DNA of 64,000 nucleotides from Kibdelosporangium philippinense (lineage in GTDB: Bacteria; Actinomycetota; Actinomycetes; Mycobacteriales; Pseudonocardiaceae): the NCBI RefSeq assembly GCF_021390435.2, contig NZ_JAJVCN010000004.1, positions 848,501-912,500 of the forward strand, given 5' to 3'. The notes under the pieces were generated by a model, which did no database searches, had not been told where the DNA came from, and was given only the letters and a program-made list of their open reading frames with translations. Within the stretch, counting starts at the first letter, position 1. Each line of letters begins with the position of its first letter. The position numbers and the translations under genes were made by a program. Of this stretch, positions 40,215 to 49,900 are shown piece after piece.

Positions 40215-41447
40215 ATGTCCTACCGAGCCCTGCTCAGGGCAGTCAGTCCTGCCTTCTTCCCGCTTGGCCTGCTGGCGCGGCTGCCGTACGCGATGGCGCC
40301 GCTGGCAACGTTGATCCTGCTCGAATCCGCGACCGGCAGCTTTACGTTCGCGGGCATTGCTGGCGCCGCGCAGTGTGTCGCCATCGCCGCGGGCGGTCCG
40401 GTGGTTGGCGCGCTAGCCGACCGTTACGGCCATCGCGTCGTTGGCGTGACGGCTGCCGTAAGCAACGTCATCGCGACGCTCGCGTTGTTGCCAGCGAGTC
40501 AGATGGATCGTCCGGCGATGTTCCTCACGGCCACGCTGACCGGGCTCACGCAGCCCCAAGTCGGTCCGCTGGTGCGCGTCTACTGGTCGCATACTGCGGA
40601 AATCCGTTTGCTGCCAACGGCTTTGTCGTACGAGGCAGCGGTCGACGAGACCACGTTCGTCCTCGGCCCCGCCCTGGTCGGTTTGTTGACTCCGATATCG
40701 CCAGTCGCGCCGGTAGTGGCGACGGCTGTCCTGCTCACCCTCGCGACATTCCCCTTCGCGCTACTTCACGCGCGACCGCACGTCGCCTCTGCCGAGCGAA
40801 CCGCGCAGAAGCTGCCGCGCTGGTCGATGACTGCGATGTTCCTTGCCATGGCGGCAATCGGTGCCGTGTTCGGCGCTGTCCAAACTGGCGTCACCGCGTA
40901 CGCCGACAGCATTGGACAACCGGCCGCGGCAGGTCTCATCTACGCTGAATTCGGCATCGGCAGTGCCCTCGCTGGCGCCGCGTGCGCGTGGTTGCCGCGG
41001 AAATTCAAGCAGCACCAACGCTATGTGACATTCTCCGTGACCCTGTTCCTAGGCACCCTGTCCCTATTGGTGTTTCCCGTGCCTGTGGCCATTGCCGTCG
41101 CTAGCATCACGGTTGCCCCGTACATGGTCAGCCTCTACGCGTTGACGGAACGGTTGGCGCCGCCGCAAAAAGCCGCGATCGCCGTGACCATTCTTTGCGC
41201 GGGCGGGCCTCTCGGCACCGCAATAGGCCGTGCGATCGCGGGAAACCTCGCCGACGAGCGCGGCGCCGAAGGTGCTTTCCTTGTGGTGCCAATAACTTCC
41301 GCCGCCGCGCTGATTCTGGCGGTCGCTGCCTTCAGGCATGTTGGCCGTCGTAGTGTTCGCGGGCCGCAAGGACTTCCGGGATGTGCAGTTCCGCCCAGTC
41401 GACCAGTGTCCGGAGTGGACCGTAAAGGGTGTGGCCGAGGGGCGTGA
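40215..41447 (+). CDS. MFS transporter (12 TM)
   Basis: A 410-residue membrane protein with about 12 hydrophobic segments. GALADRYGHRVVGVTAAV is the motif A-type loop, and FPLGLLARLPYAMAPLATLIL begins the family-typical first segment. The substrate is unknown. The last ~38 residues lose hydrophobic character and read antisense to the HxlR gene (overlap 41332-41447), so the original stop was probably lost near 41340. It starts at an ATG without a clear ribosome site. Confidence 0.75.
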   Translation: MSYRALLRAVSPAFFPLGLLARLPYAMAPLATLILLESATGSFTFAGIAGAAQCVAIAAGGPVVGALADRYGHRVVGVTAAVSNVIATLALLPASQMDRPAMFLTATLTGLTQPQVGPLVRVYWSHTAEIRLLPTALSYEAAVDETTFVLGPALVGLLTPISPVAPVVATAVLLTLATFPFALLHARPHVASAERTAQKLPRWSMTAMFLAMAAIGAVFGAVQTGVTAYADSIGQPAAAGLIYAEFGIGSALAGAACAWLPRKFKQHQRYVTFSVTLFLGTLSLLVFPVPVAIAVASITVAPYMVSLYALTERLAPPQKAAIAVTILCAGGPLGTAIGRAIAGNLADERGAEGAFLVVPITSAAALILAVAAFRHVGRRSVRGPQGLPGCAVPPSRPVSGVDRKGCGRGA

Positions 41448-41703
41448 GGCGGTACTCGACGCGCGGCGGGACCTCGGCGTACGCCTTGCGTTCGACGAGG
41501 CCGTCGCGTTCGAGGTCACGCAGGGTCTCGGTGAGGACCTTGCCGCTGATGCCGTCGAGTGCCGTGCGGATGTCGGTGAAACGCAAGTGGTTGTCCGCGA
41601 GCACGGTCACGATCATCGCGGTCCACTTGTTCGCGATCCGCGCGAGCGATGTCCTCGATGGACAGGTGCGGGCCAGCACGGTCCAGTCGACCTGCTGTGA
41701 CAT
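41332..41703 (-). CDS. HxlR family transcriptional regulator
   Basis: A 123-residue winged-helix protein: SRTSLARIANKWTAMIVTVL, LRFTDIRTALDGISGKVLTE, RLTPLGHTLYGPL. HxlR proteins usually regulate a divergent redox or detoxification gene. Here the divergent SnoaL-like gene at 41801 is the obvious target. The gap carries TGGTTAC twice, 18 bp apart (41721 and 41739), as a possible binding site. Confidence 0.9.
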   Translation of the reverse strand: MSQQVDWTVLARTCPSRTSLARIANKWTAMIVTVLADNHLRFTDIRTALDGISGKVLTETLRDLERDGLVERKAYAEVPPRVEYRLTPLGHTLYGPLRTLVDWAELHIPEVLAAREHYDGQHA

Positions 41704-41720
41704 GGCTCACGCTCTCCCAA

Positions 41721-41745
41721 TGGTTACGTTGAGGTAATTGGTTAC
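41721..41745. promoter_or_regulatory. Directly repeated TGGTTAC sites
   Basis: TGGTTAC at 41721-41727 and 41739-41745 lie in the shared promoter of the HxlR gene and the SnoaL-like gene, a spacing of 18 bp, compatible with a dimer binding one face of the helix. Confidence 0.4.
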
Positions 41746-41800
41746 TGATCCTCACCATAAACGGCGTCCAGCATTGTTATCAACCCGGAGGGAACGCGCC

Positions 41801-42196
41801 ATGAGCGTGGCAGCCGTCGCTCAGAAGTACTTCGACGCCTTGGAAGTCAAGCAGTTCGACGTGGTCGCAGGCATGTTCGCCGACGACATCGTCTGGCATC
41901 AGCCGGGCGACAACCGGTTCTCCGGCACGCACCGCGGCTCCGGTGCCGTCAACGCCATGATCGGCGGGATGATGGAGGTCAGCCGGGGAACGTTCGCACT
42001 GTCGTTGCGGTCGGCGCCGATGGTGAACGGCGATCTGGTCGCCGCCGAGGTGCGGTTCGGCGGCGAGAAGGAAGACGCGTCGATGGCGCAGGACGGTGTC
42101 GACGTGATGCGCGTTTCCGGTGACCAGATCGTCGAGGTGTGGCTGTACTCCAGCGACCAGAAGGCGGAGGACGCCTTCTGGGGGCCACTAGCGTGA
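41801..42196 (+). CDS. SnoaL-like / NTF2-fold protein
   Basis: A 131-residue protein of the nuclear-transport-factor-2 superfamily (ADDIVWHQPGDNRFSGTHRG). The ATG at 41801 follows GGAGGGAA. It is probably regulated by the divergent HxlR protein. The last 9 bp overlap the end of convergent trpC. No active site can be assigned. Confidence 0.82.
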   Translation: MSVAAVAQKYFDALEVKQFDVVAGMFADDIVWHQPGDNRFSGTHRGSGAVNAMIGGMMEVSRGTFALSLRSAPMVNGDLVAAEVRFGGEKEDASMAQDGVDVMRVSGDQIVEVWLYSSDQKAEDAFWGPLA

Positions 42197-42976
42197 ACCG
42201 GCCTTGCGGATGAACTCGCCGACCGATGACCGTGGATCGCCGGACTTGACCAGGGCTTCGCCGACGAGGACGACGTCGGCGCCCCACTGGTAGTAGTCGG
42301 CGACGTCCGCCGGGCCGCTGACACCGGACTCCGCGACGCGGACCCGGTCGTCCGGGATCTGCGGCACGAGTCGCTGAAGGACCGTGCGATCCACGTTCAA
42401 CGTGGTCAGGTCACGGGCGTTGATGCCGATCACCTGCGCGCCAACATCGACCGCGCGCGTGAGTTCGTCCTCGGTGTGTGCCTCGACCAACGCGGTCAGC
42501 CCGATCTCCGTTGCCAGGCCGAGCAAATCCTCCAGTTGCCCGCCTGGCAGCGAGACCACCATGAGCAGCGCGAGATCCGCGCCCCACGCCCGTGCCTCCC
42601 ACAGCTGGTACGGCGTTACGATGAAGTCCTTGCGCAGCAACGGAACGTCGACGGCCTTGCGTACAGCGGCCAGGTCGGCCAGCGAACCACCGAAACGGCG
42701 TTGCTCGGTCAGTACGCTGATCGCGGCCGCGCCGCCCAGTGCGTATTCACCTGCCAGTGCGGCCGGGTCGGTGATCTCCGCGAGCGCGCCCTTGCTCGGG
42801 CTCTTGCGCTTCACCTCGGCGATGATCGACACCTCTGACGTGCGGAAGCCCGGCATTGGGTCCACAGTGGGCGGTATGTCCGCGGCGCGTGCCTTCAGTT
42901 CGTCCAGCGAGACTTCGCTTTGCCGCACGCTCAGGTCTTCGAGAACACCCGCAACAATGCCGTCAAGCACGCTCAT
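42188..42976 (-). CDS. trpC: Indole-3-glycerol phosphate synthase
   Basis: A 262-residue TIM barrel with IIAEVKRKSPSKG, VLTEQRRFGGSLADL, LRKDFIVTPYQLWEARAWGAD, LVEAHTEDELTRA and VAESGVSGPADVADY, all canonical for TrpC. It closes the indole ring from CdRP in tryptophan synthesis. It is divergent from trpF, 68 bp away. The rest of the trp operon is not in the window, so this could be a scattered housekeeping copy or a pathway-dedicated paralogue. Confidence 0.95.
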   Translation of the reverse strand: MSVLDGIVAGVLEDLSVRQSEVSLDELKARAADIPPTVDPMPGFRTSEVSIIAEVKRKSPSKGALAEITDPAALAGEYALGGAAAISVLTEQRRFGGSLADLAAVRKAVDVPLLRKDFIVTPYQLWEARAWGADLALLMVVSLPGGQLEDLLGLATEIGLTALVEAHTEDELTRAVDVGAQVIGINARDLTTLNVDRTVLQRLVPQIPDDRVRVAESGVSGPADVADYYQWGADVVLVGEALVKSGDPRSSVGEFIRKAGSR

Positions 42977-43044
42977 TTCGATGCCTTTCTGGTGTCGATG
43001 TGTTCATGCTATGCCGATGTTCTCGTTGACGTATCCTGCTTGCC

Positions 43045-43656
43045 GTGTATGTGAAGGTGTGTGGTCTGCGGACCGAGGGTGACGTCGCCGCGGCGGTTGG
43101 CGCGGGTGCGGACGCGGTCGGCTTCGTCTTCGCGGCGAGCCCACGCAAGATCGACATTCCCACGGCGCGGAAACTCATCGCTGACGTGCCGCCGAACGTG
43201 CTGACGGTTGGCGTGTTCCTCAAGCAACCGGCCGAGGAGGTGCGCGAGATCGCGCTGGCGACCGGGGTCGGCATACTCCAGCTGCACGGCGACTATCCAC
43301 ATGAGACATTCGCGGAGCTGGCAGAATTCCGCCTGATGCGGGCGACTTCGCTCACCCCGGAAACGGACATTACCGTCGGCGCGTTTGGCGAAGAGCTCCT
43401 CCTGCTGGACTCGCCGCAGGCAGGCTCCGGCGAGCGGTGGGATCTCACGCCGATCGCCTCGTCCCGTCCGGAGGGGCAGTGGCTGCTCGCGGGTGGGTTG
43501 AACCCGGGGAACGTCCGGGCCGCCATCGACGCGGTGCGGCCGTGGGGCGTTGACGTGTCCAGTGGGGTCGAGTCCAGCCGTGGCGTGAAGGACCACGACC
43601 TCATCCGCGCGTTCGTAGCCGAGGCGAAACGTATAACCGCTGATAAATCCTCGTGA
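43045..43656 (+). CDS. trpF: Phosphoribosylanthranilate isomerase
   Basis: A 203-residue TIM barrel: MYVKVCGLRTEGDVAA, AVGFVFAASPRKI, GVGILQLHGDYP, LAGGLNPGNV and WGVDVSSGVES carry the TrpF pattern, including the catalytic Cys near residue 6 and an Asp near residue 165. It converts PRA to CdRP, the substrate of TrpC. Many actinobacteria lack trpF and use bifunctional PriA instead, so its presence next to trpC is noteworthy. The stop codon lies within the 27-bp-arm palindrome behind the gene. Confidence 0.93.
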   Translation: MYVKVCGLRTEGDVAAAVGAGADAVGFVFAASPRKIDIPTARKLIADVPPNVLTVGVFLKQPAEEVREIALATGVGILQLHGDYPHETFAELAEFRLMRATSLTPETDITVGAFGEELLLLDSPQAGSGERWDLTPIASSRPEGQWLLAGGLNPGNVRAAIDAVRPWGVDVSSGVESSRGVKDHDLIRAFVAEAKRITADKSS

Positions 43657-43700
43657 GTGGTTTCGCCGGTTCTAACCGGCGAAACCACTCACGAGGATTT
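43645..43700. terminator. 27-bp perfect-arm palindrome closing trpF and tetR
   Basis: Arms 43645-43671 and 43674-43700 are perfectly complementary with a 2-nt centre; each contains CTCGTGAGTGG. The stop codons of trpF (43654-43656) and of the convergent TetR gene (43672-43674) both lie inside, so the element encodes the last residues of both proteins and presumably terminates both transcripts. It belongs to the same GTGAGTGGTT family as the palindromes at 52170 and 59919. Confidence 0.85.
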
Positions 43701-44328
43701 TCGCCGCTGTACGCAGGTGTTCCGTCGGTGTGTGATGCCCGGCGAGCCGCAAAACTCCGTCCGCGCCGTGGTGAGCGTGCGCGTCGATGTCGAGATCCGG
43801 CTCATCGCGCCGCACGATGGCAATGCTCTCGACCAGCCCGAAAGCCAGATCGGTCCGGGTTGATGCGGGCGCGTCATCCGGAATCTGGTCTATCAACGCC
43901 CGATATGCCGCCTTCAACTCCGCGCGTTCGGCCCGGAAAGACGCCAGTCCGGGCGATGCCACCTCCGGCAAGAGGTACAAGGCGCCGAGGTTGAACCTGC
44001 CCGCGCCGAGCAGCCGGATGTCCGAGTACGCCAGGGCCCACAGCTTCGTGGCCGCGTCCGCTTTAGCGTCCGGCATCGACCGGGCGACCTCCAATGACGG
44101 CAACACCGTCTCGGCCAGCAACGCGCAGAGGATGTCTTCCTTCGCCGGGAAGTGGTAGTACAGCGTCGCTTGCCGCAGACCTGCGCGTTCGGCGATCGAT
44201 CTGGTTGTCGTCGCCGCGTATCCCGTGGCCGTGAACAACTCCGCTGCTGCTTCCATGACGGCACGCTTCGCGTCATGGCTGCTTGCCATGGCTCCGCTGG
44301 CGCGCGGCCGTCCCACCCTGCTGGTCAC
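43672..44328 (-). CDS. TetR family regulator of the urea operon
   Basis: A 218-residue TetR protein. The helix-turn-helix is at AAELFTATGYAATTTRSIAE and AGLRQATLYYHFPAKEDIL. The GTG at 44328 was chosen from the position of that domain; a Met further in (MASSHD) is an alternative. It is divergent from the urea carboxylase operon, and a 9-bp inverted repeat (44483-44504) lies between them. Control by nitrogen status or a urea-derived signal is likely but unproven. Confidence 0.85.
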   Translation of the reverse strand: MTSRVGRPRASGAMASSHDAKRAVMEAAAELFTATGYAATTTRSIAERAGLRQATLYYHFPAKEDILCALLAETVLPSLEVARSMPDAKADAATKLWALAYSDIRLLGAGRFNLGALYLLPEVASPGLASFRAERAELKAAYRALIDQIPDDAPASTRTDLAFGLVESIAIVRRDEPDLDIDAHAHHGADGVLRLAGHHTPTEHLRTAAKILVSGFAG

Positions 44329-44482
44329 ACCTAGATCTTGCCAGGCCCGGCCGATGATCGGGTGTCTTCGCTCGTCGATCGTCACCCTCTGCTAGCGGGT
44401 GCTGTCCGCCCCGGGTCTTGCCGTTGGCCTTGCCCGGGGTTCGCGCTCGCCGAGCACCAACACCACGGTCGTTGTCAACGTT

Positions 44483-44504
44483 ATTTCGATCGCTTGATTG
44501 AAAT
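44483..44504. promoter_or_regulatory. Inverted repeat before the urea operon
   Basis: ATTTCGATC (44483-44491) and GATTGAAAT (44496-44504) match at 8 of 9 positions. It lies 77 bp upstream of the first gene of the urea operon and is the best TetR-type operator in the intergenic space. Confidence 0.5.
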
Positions 44505-44580
44505 TTCTGACCTGCATAGACGTCGGAGTTCGGGGGTACTAGGGTCGCCAGGAGGTAGCCGTTGCGGAAGGAGCCCTGCC

Positions 44581-45417
44581 TTGACCACCGCCACCACATA
44601 CGGCGCACGAGACCACGCGCGCGCCCAGGATGGCACCGTTGTGGAGGCCATGCCGACCATCCCCGCGTCGAACTGGCCCGAGCCGCCGGGAGGCGTGGCA
44701 GCCGAGAAGCTTGTCTGGGCGGAAACCGTCGCTGGCGGCGGATACACGCACAAGGTCCTGGCCCGTGGCACCGAGTTGCGGCTCACCGACGTGCGCGGCG
44801 ACGCCTGCGCGCACCTGCTGTTCTACAACGCCGACGCACCCTGGGAGCGGTTGAATGTCGCTGACACAGTCAAAGTTCAGTGGAACGCTTACGTTGGCCG
44901 GTCCATGGCGCTGCTGTCTGACCAGGCACGAGTCCTCGCCACGGTCGTAAGCGACGCCTCGCAGAAGCACGACGCGCTGTGCGGAACGTCAACCGTCGAA
45001 GGCAACACCGAACGCTACGGCGACGGCAGTCCGCAGAGTGATTCGCCGGCTGGGCTTGGGCTGTTCACGCTGGCCGCCGCCAAGCACGGGCTCGCGCCAC
45101 GGGACATTCCGCCCAGCCTGTCGCTGTTCCAAGGGGTCCGGGTCGAGCACGACGGCTCCCTTGAGTTCGAAGGCTCGGCTGGCGCGGGCTGTGAGGTCGT
45201 GCTCAGGACCGAGATGCCGGTGATCGTGCTGATCGTCAACGTGCCGCATCCGCTTGACCCACGGCCCGACTACACCGTGACGCCGTTGCAGGTCCTGGCT
45301 TGGCGCGCCGAACCGACCACCCCGGACAGCCCGGAGTGGAACGCCACCCCGGAAACGCGCCGCGCCTTCGAGAACACCGCCGACTACCTGACCGCTAGGG
45401 CCTGTTTCACAAGTTGA
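44581..45417 (+). CDS. Urea-amidolyase-associated protein 1 (DUF1989), 3' end altered by IS
   Basis: A 278-residue DUF1989 protein (WAETVAGGGYTHKVLARGTE, LLFYNADAPWERLNVADTVK, RYGDGSPQSDSPAGLGLFTL). The TTG at 44581 was chosen because GGAAGGAG precedes it; the internal MPTIPASNWP is an alternative. DUF1989 proteins accompany urea carboxylase and may bind or present the substrate or a riboflavin-like ligand; the role is unproven. An IS5-family element inserted at its last codons. The original end, still readable from the flanks, was ARGIA plus a stop overlapping the next gene's GTG; it now ends ARACFTS. Confidence 0.9.
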   Translation: MTTATTYGARDHARAQDGTVVEAMPTIPASNWPEPPGGVAAEKLVWAETVAGGGYTHKVLARGTELRLTDVRGDACAHLLFYNADAPWERLNVADTVKVQWNAYVGRSMALLSDQARVLATVVSDASQKHDALCGTSTVEGNTERYGDGSPQSDSPAGLGLFTLAAAKHGLAPRDIPPSLSLFQGVRVEHDGSLEFEGSAGAGCEVVLRTEMPVIVLIVNVPHPLDPRPDYTVTPLQVLAWRAEPTTPDSPEWNATPETRRAFENTADYLTARACFTS

Positions 45418-46335
45418 TCAAGGTTTGAGATGATCTTGATTCGTGGGGCGTGGTGATCTGACCAACGAGCAGTGGGCGAAGCTGGAACCCTTGCTGCCCA
45501 GGGGCAAGAAGCCTGGCAGGCCGCCGAAGCATGCGAAGCGGAAGCTTATTGACGGGATCCGGTTTCGGGTTCGAACCGGTGTGCCGTGGCGGGATCTGCC
45601 GGAGCGTTACGGCCCGTGGGAGACGGTGTATGGCTTGTTCCGGCGGTGGCAACGGGATGGCACGTGGAAGAGGATTCTGGTCGCGTTGCAGGCGGACGCG
45701 GACGCTGCGGGCCTGATCACCTGGGATGTCAGCGTGGACTCCACGGTGGCTCGTGCGCACCAGCACGCGGCTGGTGCGCGTCAAAAGGGGATCTCCAGAA
45801 GGAGTCTCCGGGCGGGGTCGAGGTCGAACCGGCCGATCACGGGCTGGGGCGCTCCCGAGGCGGGTTGACGACCAAGACTCACCTGGCGGTCGAGCAGGGA
45901 CAAAAGCCCTTATCAATCGTGATCACCGCTGGCCAGCGAGGTGACTCGCCCCAGTTTCAGGTGGTGCTCGACCGTATCCGGGTACCCCGGCGGGATCGCG
46001 GTCGGCCGCGCTGCCGCCCGAATCGGGTGCTCGGCGACAAAGCCTACGGGTCCCGCGCCAACCGCGCCTACCTGCGCAGGCGCGGTATCCGCTGCACCAT
46101 CCCGGACAAGGCCGACCAGGTCCGCAACCGCAAGAACAAGGGCTCACACGGAGGACGACCACCCGCATTCGACAAGGAGATCTACAAGCAACGGCACGCT
46201 GTCGAGTGCGGGATCAACCGTCTCAAACGAAACCGAGCCGTCGCCACCAGATACGACAAGCTCGCCGTTCGCTACGAAACCACGGTCACCATCGCAGCGA
46301 TCAACGAGTGGCTCCCATGACTTTCGAAACAGACC
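45399..46335 (+). mobile_element. IS5-family (IS427-like) insertion sequence with CTAG duplication
   Basis: The ends GGCCTGTTTC (45399-45408) and the complement GAAACAGACC (46326-46335) are inverted repeats matching at 9 of 10 bases. The 4-bp target duplication CTAG flanks them at 45395-45398 and 46336-46339. The length is 937 bp. It carries a transposase encoded by two overlapping frames. It separates two genes that were originally joined by a GTGA overlap. Confidence 0.92.
45443..46320 (+). CDS. IS5-family transposase, two frames joined by -1 frameshift
   Basis: The first frame (45443-45868) reads LTNEQWAKLEPLLPRGKKPG and the DDE Asp in DSTVARAHQHA. The second (in the -1 frame, ending 46320) reads GGLTTKTHLAVEQGQKPL, AYLRRRGIRCTIPDK and HAVECGINRLKRNRAVATRY. 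The join occurs at AAAAGGGG (45783-45790), a slippery run giving GARQ-KGDLQK. IS427-group elements use just such programmed -1 frameshifts. The product is a DDE transposase of about 290 residues. It appears complete. Confidence 0.88.
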
Positions 46336-46348
46336 CTAGGGGGATCGC

Positions 46349-46966
46349 GTGACGAACACAGTGCTGGATACCGAAGTCGCCGCGAGGGCCCCGTTCTCCA
46401 CGATCGTCCGGCAAGGCCAGGTGCTGAGCATCATCGACCTCGGTGGCAACCAGGCCGTCGACTTCCTTGTCTACGACGCCGCGGACACGAGCAAGCGGTA
46501 CAGCGCGGCGGTCACGATCGCGGCTCAGCGCAACATCTTCCTCACCACCGGTAGCGTGCTGCGGACGCAGGAAGGCGCGCCGCTGATGACGGTCGTCGCC
46601 GACACGTGCGGCCGTCACGACACGCTCGGCGGCGCGTGCAGCAAGGAATCCAACACCTTGCGGTACGGCCAGCACACCCGGTTCCAGCACGCCTGCGTCG
46701 AGAACTTCCTGATCGAGGGCGCCCGCTGGGGACTGGGCAAACGGGATCTGGTCAGCAACGTCAACTGGTACATGAACGTGCCGGTCGAGAAGGACGGCAC
46801 GCTCGGCATCGTCGACGGTATTTCCGCGCCAGGACTGGAAGTCCAGTTGCGGGCCGAGACGGATACGCTGGTGATCGTGTCGAACTGCCCACAGATCAAC
46901 AACCCGTGCAACGGGTTCAACCCGACTCCGGTGCGGATGGTCGTCACCGAAGGCGGCGCCGGGTGA
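46349..46966 (+). CDS. Urea-amidolyase-associated protein 2 (DUF1989)
   Basis: A 205-residue DUF1989 protein (PFSTIVRQGQVLSIIDLGGN, QAVDFLVYDAADTSKRYSAA, NVNWYMNVPVEKDGTLGIVD). The GTG at 46349 was originally overlapped by the stop of the upstream DUF1989 gene; the IS5 element has removed that coupling and now requires a new or read-through transcript. Its stop overlaps the GTG of urea carboxylase. It partners with UAAP1 in urea carboxylase clusters; its exact role is unproven. Confidence 0.9.
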   Translation: MTNTVLDTEVAARAPFSTIVRQGQVLSIIDLGGNQAVDFLVYDAADTSKRYSAAVTIAAQRNIFLTTGSVLRTQEGAPLMTVVADTCGRHDTLGGACSKESNTLRYGQHTRFQHACVENFLIEGARWGLGKRDLVSNVNWYMNVPVEKDGTLGIVDGISAPGLEVQLRAETDTLVIVSNCPQINNPCNGFNPTPVRMVVTEGGAG

Positions 46967-49900
46967 AGCTGCTGATCGCCAACCGCGGCGAGATCGCCAC
47001 CCGGATCATCCGCAGCGCACGTCAGCAGCAAATCCCCTGTGTTGCCGTGTATTCGGACGCCGACCGGATGTCGCCGCACGTCCGGACGGCCGATGAAGCC
47101 GTCCGGATCGGCCCGGAGGCCGCCCGCGACAGCTACCTCAAGGCCGAAGTGGTCATCCAAGCCGCGCTGGACACCGGCGCGGACGCGATCCACCCCGGCT
47201 ACGGCTTCCTGTCCGAGGACGCGGAGTTCGCACGCAAGGCCGAAGCGGCCGGTGTCCGGTTTGTCGGCCCGACGCCGGAACAGCTGGAAGTGTTCGGCAG
47301 CAAGCACACCGCGCGCGAGAAAGCGATCGCGGCCGGAGTTCCTCTTTTGCCTGGCACCGGGCTGCTCGCGACCGTGGACGAGGCGTTGTCCGCGGCTGCG
47401 GAGATCGGCTATCCGGTGATGCTCAAGGCCACCGGCGGCGGTGGCGGGATCGGCATGCGCGCCTGCCACACCGGCGATGAGCTGCGGTCGGCCTGGGATT
47501 CGGTGCAGAGCATCGCGGCGAAGAGCTTCGCGACTTCCGGCGTGTTCCTTGAACGGCTGGTGCAGCGGGCACGGCACGTCGAAGTCCAGATCTTCGGCGA
47601 CGGTGAAGGCCGCGTGCTCGCGCTCGGCACCCGTGACTGCACGCTGCAACGGCGCAATCAGAAGGTCGTCGAGGAGTGTCCGGCGCCCGCGCTGCCCGAC
47701 ACCGTGGTCAAGCGCTTGCTCGAATCCGCGATCGCCCTCGGTGAGTCGGTGCGGTACCGGTCGGCTGGCACGGTTGAGTTCGTCTACGACCCGGTCCGCC
47801 AGGAGGAAGCGTTCCTGGAGGTGAACACGCGCCTGCAGGTAGAGCATCCGGTGACCGAGGCGGTGTACGGAATCGACCTCGTGGCGTGGATGCTCCGACT
47901 GGCCAACGGCGACAAGGGAATGTTCGACACTGTCCCGCAGCCGCAGGGCCACGCCGTGGAAGCGCGCGTCTATGCCGAGGATCCCAACGCCGGCCATCGC
48001 CCGAGTGCGGGATTGCTGACAGGAGTCCATTTCCCGGTCGACGCACGCGTGGACACCTGGGTAGAAGCCGGATTGACCGTCACGAGCCACTACGACCCGT
48101 TGCTGGCCAAGGTCATCGTCACGGGTACGGACAGGGCTGAGGCCCTTGAGCGGCTCGGTGAAGCACTGGCCCAAACCCGGATTGACGGCATTCGTACCAA
48201 CTTGGGCCAATTGCGCGCGGCCGTGCGGCATCCTGAGGTGCTTGACGTCCAGCACGACACGGCGACCTTGGACGACGTGCCCGATGCGGACCCGCACATC
48301 GAGGTTTTGCGCGGCGGTACGTCCACCACTGTGCAGGAATGGCCTGGGCGCACGGGTTATTGGCACGTCGGGGTCCCGCCGAGCGGGCCGATGGACGACT
48401 TGTCGTTCCGGCTTGGCAACGTCGCCGTCGGCAACGACGAAGGCGCCGCTGGGCTTGAGTGCACTGTGGATGGTCCTGCGCTGAAGTTCAGCCACGAAAC
48501 CGTGGTGTGCGTGACGGGCGCTCCCGCTGAGATCACTGTGGACGGTTCAGCGGTTCCACAGTGGAAACCGGTTACCGTTCCCGCTGGCGCCGAACTCGAC
48601 ATCGGGCCGAGCAGCCTCGGCCTGCGTACCTATGTCCTGGTGCGTGGCGGGCTGGACGTGGCCACATTCCTTGGCAGCAAAGCGACATTCACCCTGGGGA
48701 AGTTCGGTGGCCACGGCGGCCGGGCGCTGGCCACAGGTGACGTTCTTGAGCCTGGTGGTGAACCTGAAACCCCTGTGGGTGGGGACGTTTCCAGCGATCA
48801 GCGTCCGGAATTCGGGCAGCACTGGGAGATCGGTGCGCTCGAAGGCCCGCATGCCGCGCCGGAGTTCTTCACGCCTGAGGACATCGACGAGTTCTACGCG
48901 GCAACCTGGAACGTGCACTTCAACTCCGCGCGAACCGGCGTGCGACTGGTCGGCCCCAGGCCAGGCTGGGCACGCGAGGACGGTGGCGAAGCAGGGCTGC
49001 ACCCGTCGAACATCCACGACACGCCGTACTCGGTCGGCGCAGTGGACTACACCGGTGACCTACCGATCCTGCTCGGACCGGACGGCCCCAGCCTCGGCGG
49101 GTTCGTGTGCCCGGCGACTGTGGTCACGGGCCAACGCTGGAAACTGGGCCAACTGCGGCCCGGCGACACCGTCCGATTTGTACCTGTCGATGCCGAACAA
49201 GCCACCGAGTTGCGCAGCAGGCCCGCGGGTAGGGTCACTCCTGTCAAGCTGTCGGACGGTGGTGTGCTCGACCGGATGGCGTCTACTGAGGACCGTTCGG
49301 CCGTGACCTACCGGCGCAGCGGCGACGACAACGTGCTCGTCGAATACGGGCCGATGAAGCTCGACCTCGCGCTCCGGATGCGCGTGCACGCGCTGGCTGA
49401 GCGGCTGGCGAAGGTCGACGTACCGGGCATTGTGGACATCACGCCCGGCATCCGGTCGCTGCAGGTGCACACCGATCCCGACCAGCTGTCGGTCAGCAAG
49501 GCGCTTGGTCTTGTCCGTGAACTGGAACAGGAACTGCCCGCGACCGGTGACCTGGTGGTGCCAAGCCGATCGGTGCGATTGCCGCTGTCCTGGGACGATC
49601 CCGCGACACGCGAAGCGATCCAGCGGTACATGGCCGGTGTGCGTTCGGACGCGCCATGGTGCCCGTGGAACATCGAGTTCATCCGCCGGATCAACGGTCT
49701 GTCCAGTGTGGACGACGTGTACCGGACCGTTTTCGACGCCTCGTACCTGGTCCTCGGACTTGGCGATGTGTACCTGGGCGCGCCAGTCGCGACGCCGCTG
49801 GATCCACGGCACCGCCTGGTCACCACCAAGTACAACCCGGCGCGAACGTGGACCGCGGAGAACTCCGTCGGCATCGGCGGCGCGTATCTGTGCATCTACG

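Noticed and set aside
46615..48495. A 626-codon open frame on the minus strand inside urea carboxylase
   Set aside because: Low-complexity Arg/Gly/His-rich translation, antisense to a strongly conserved biotin carboxylase; typical GC-driven shadow.
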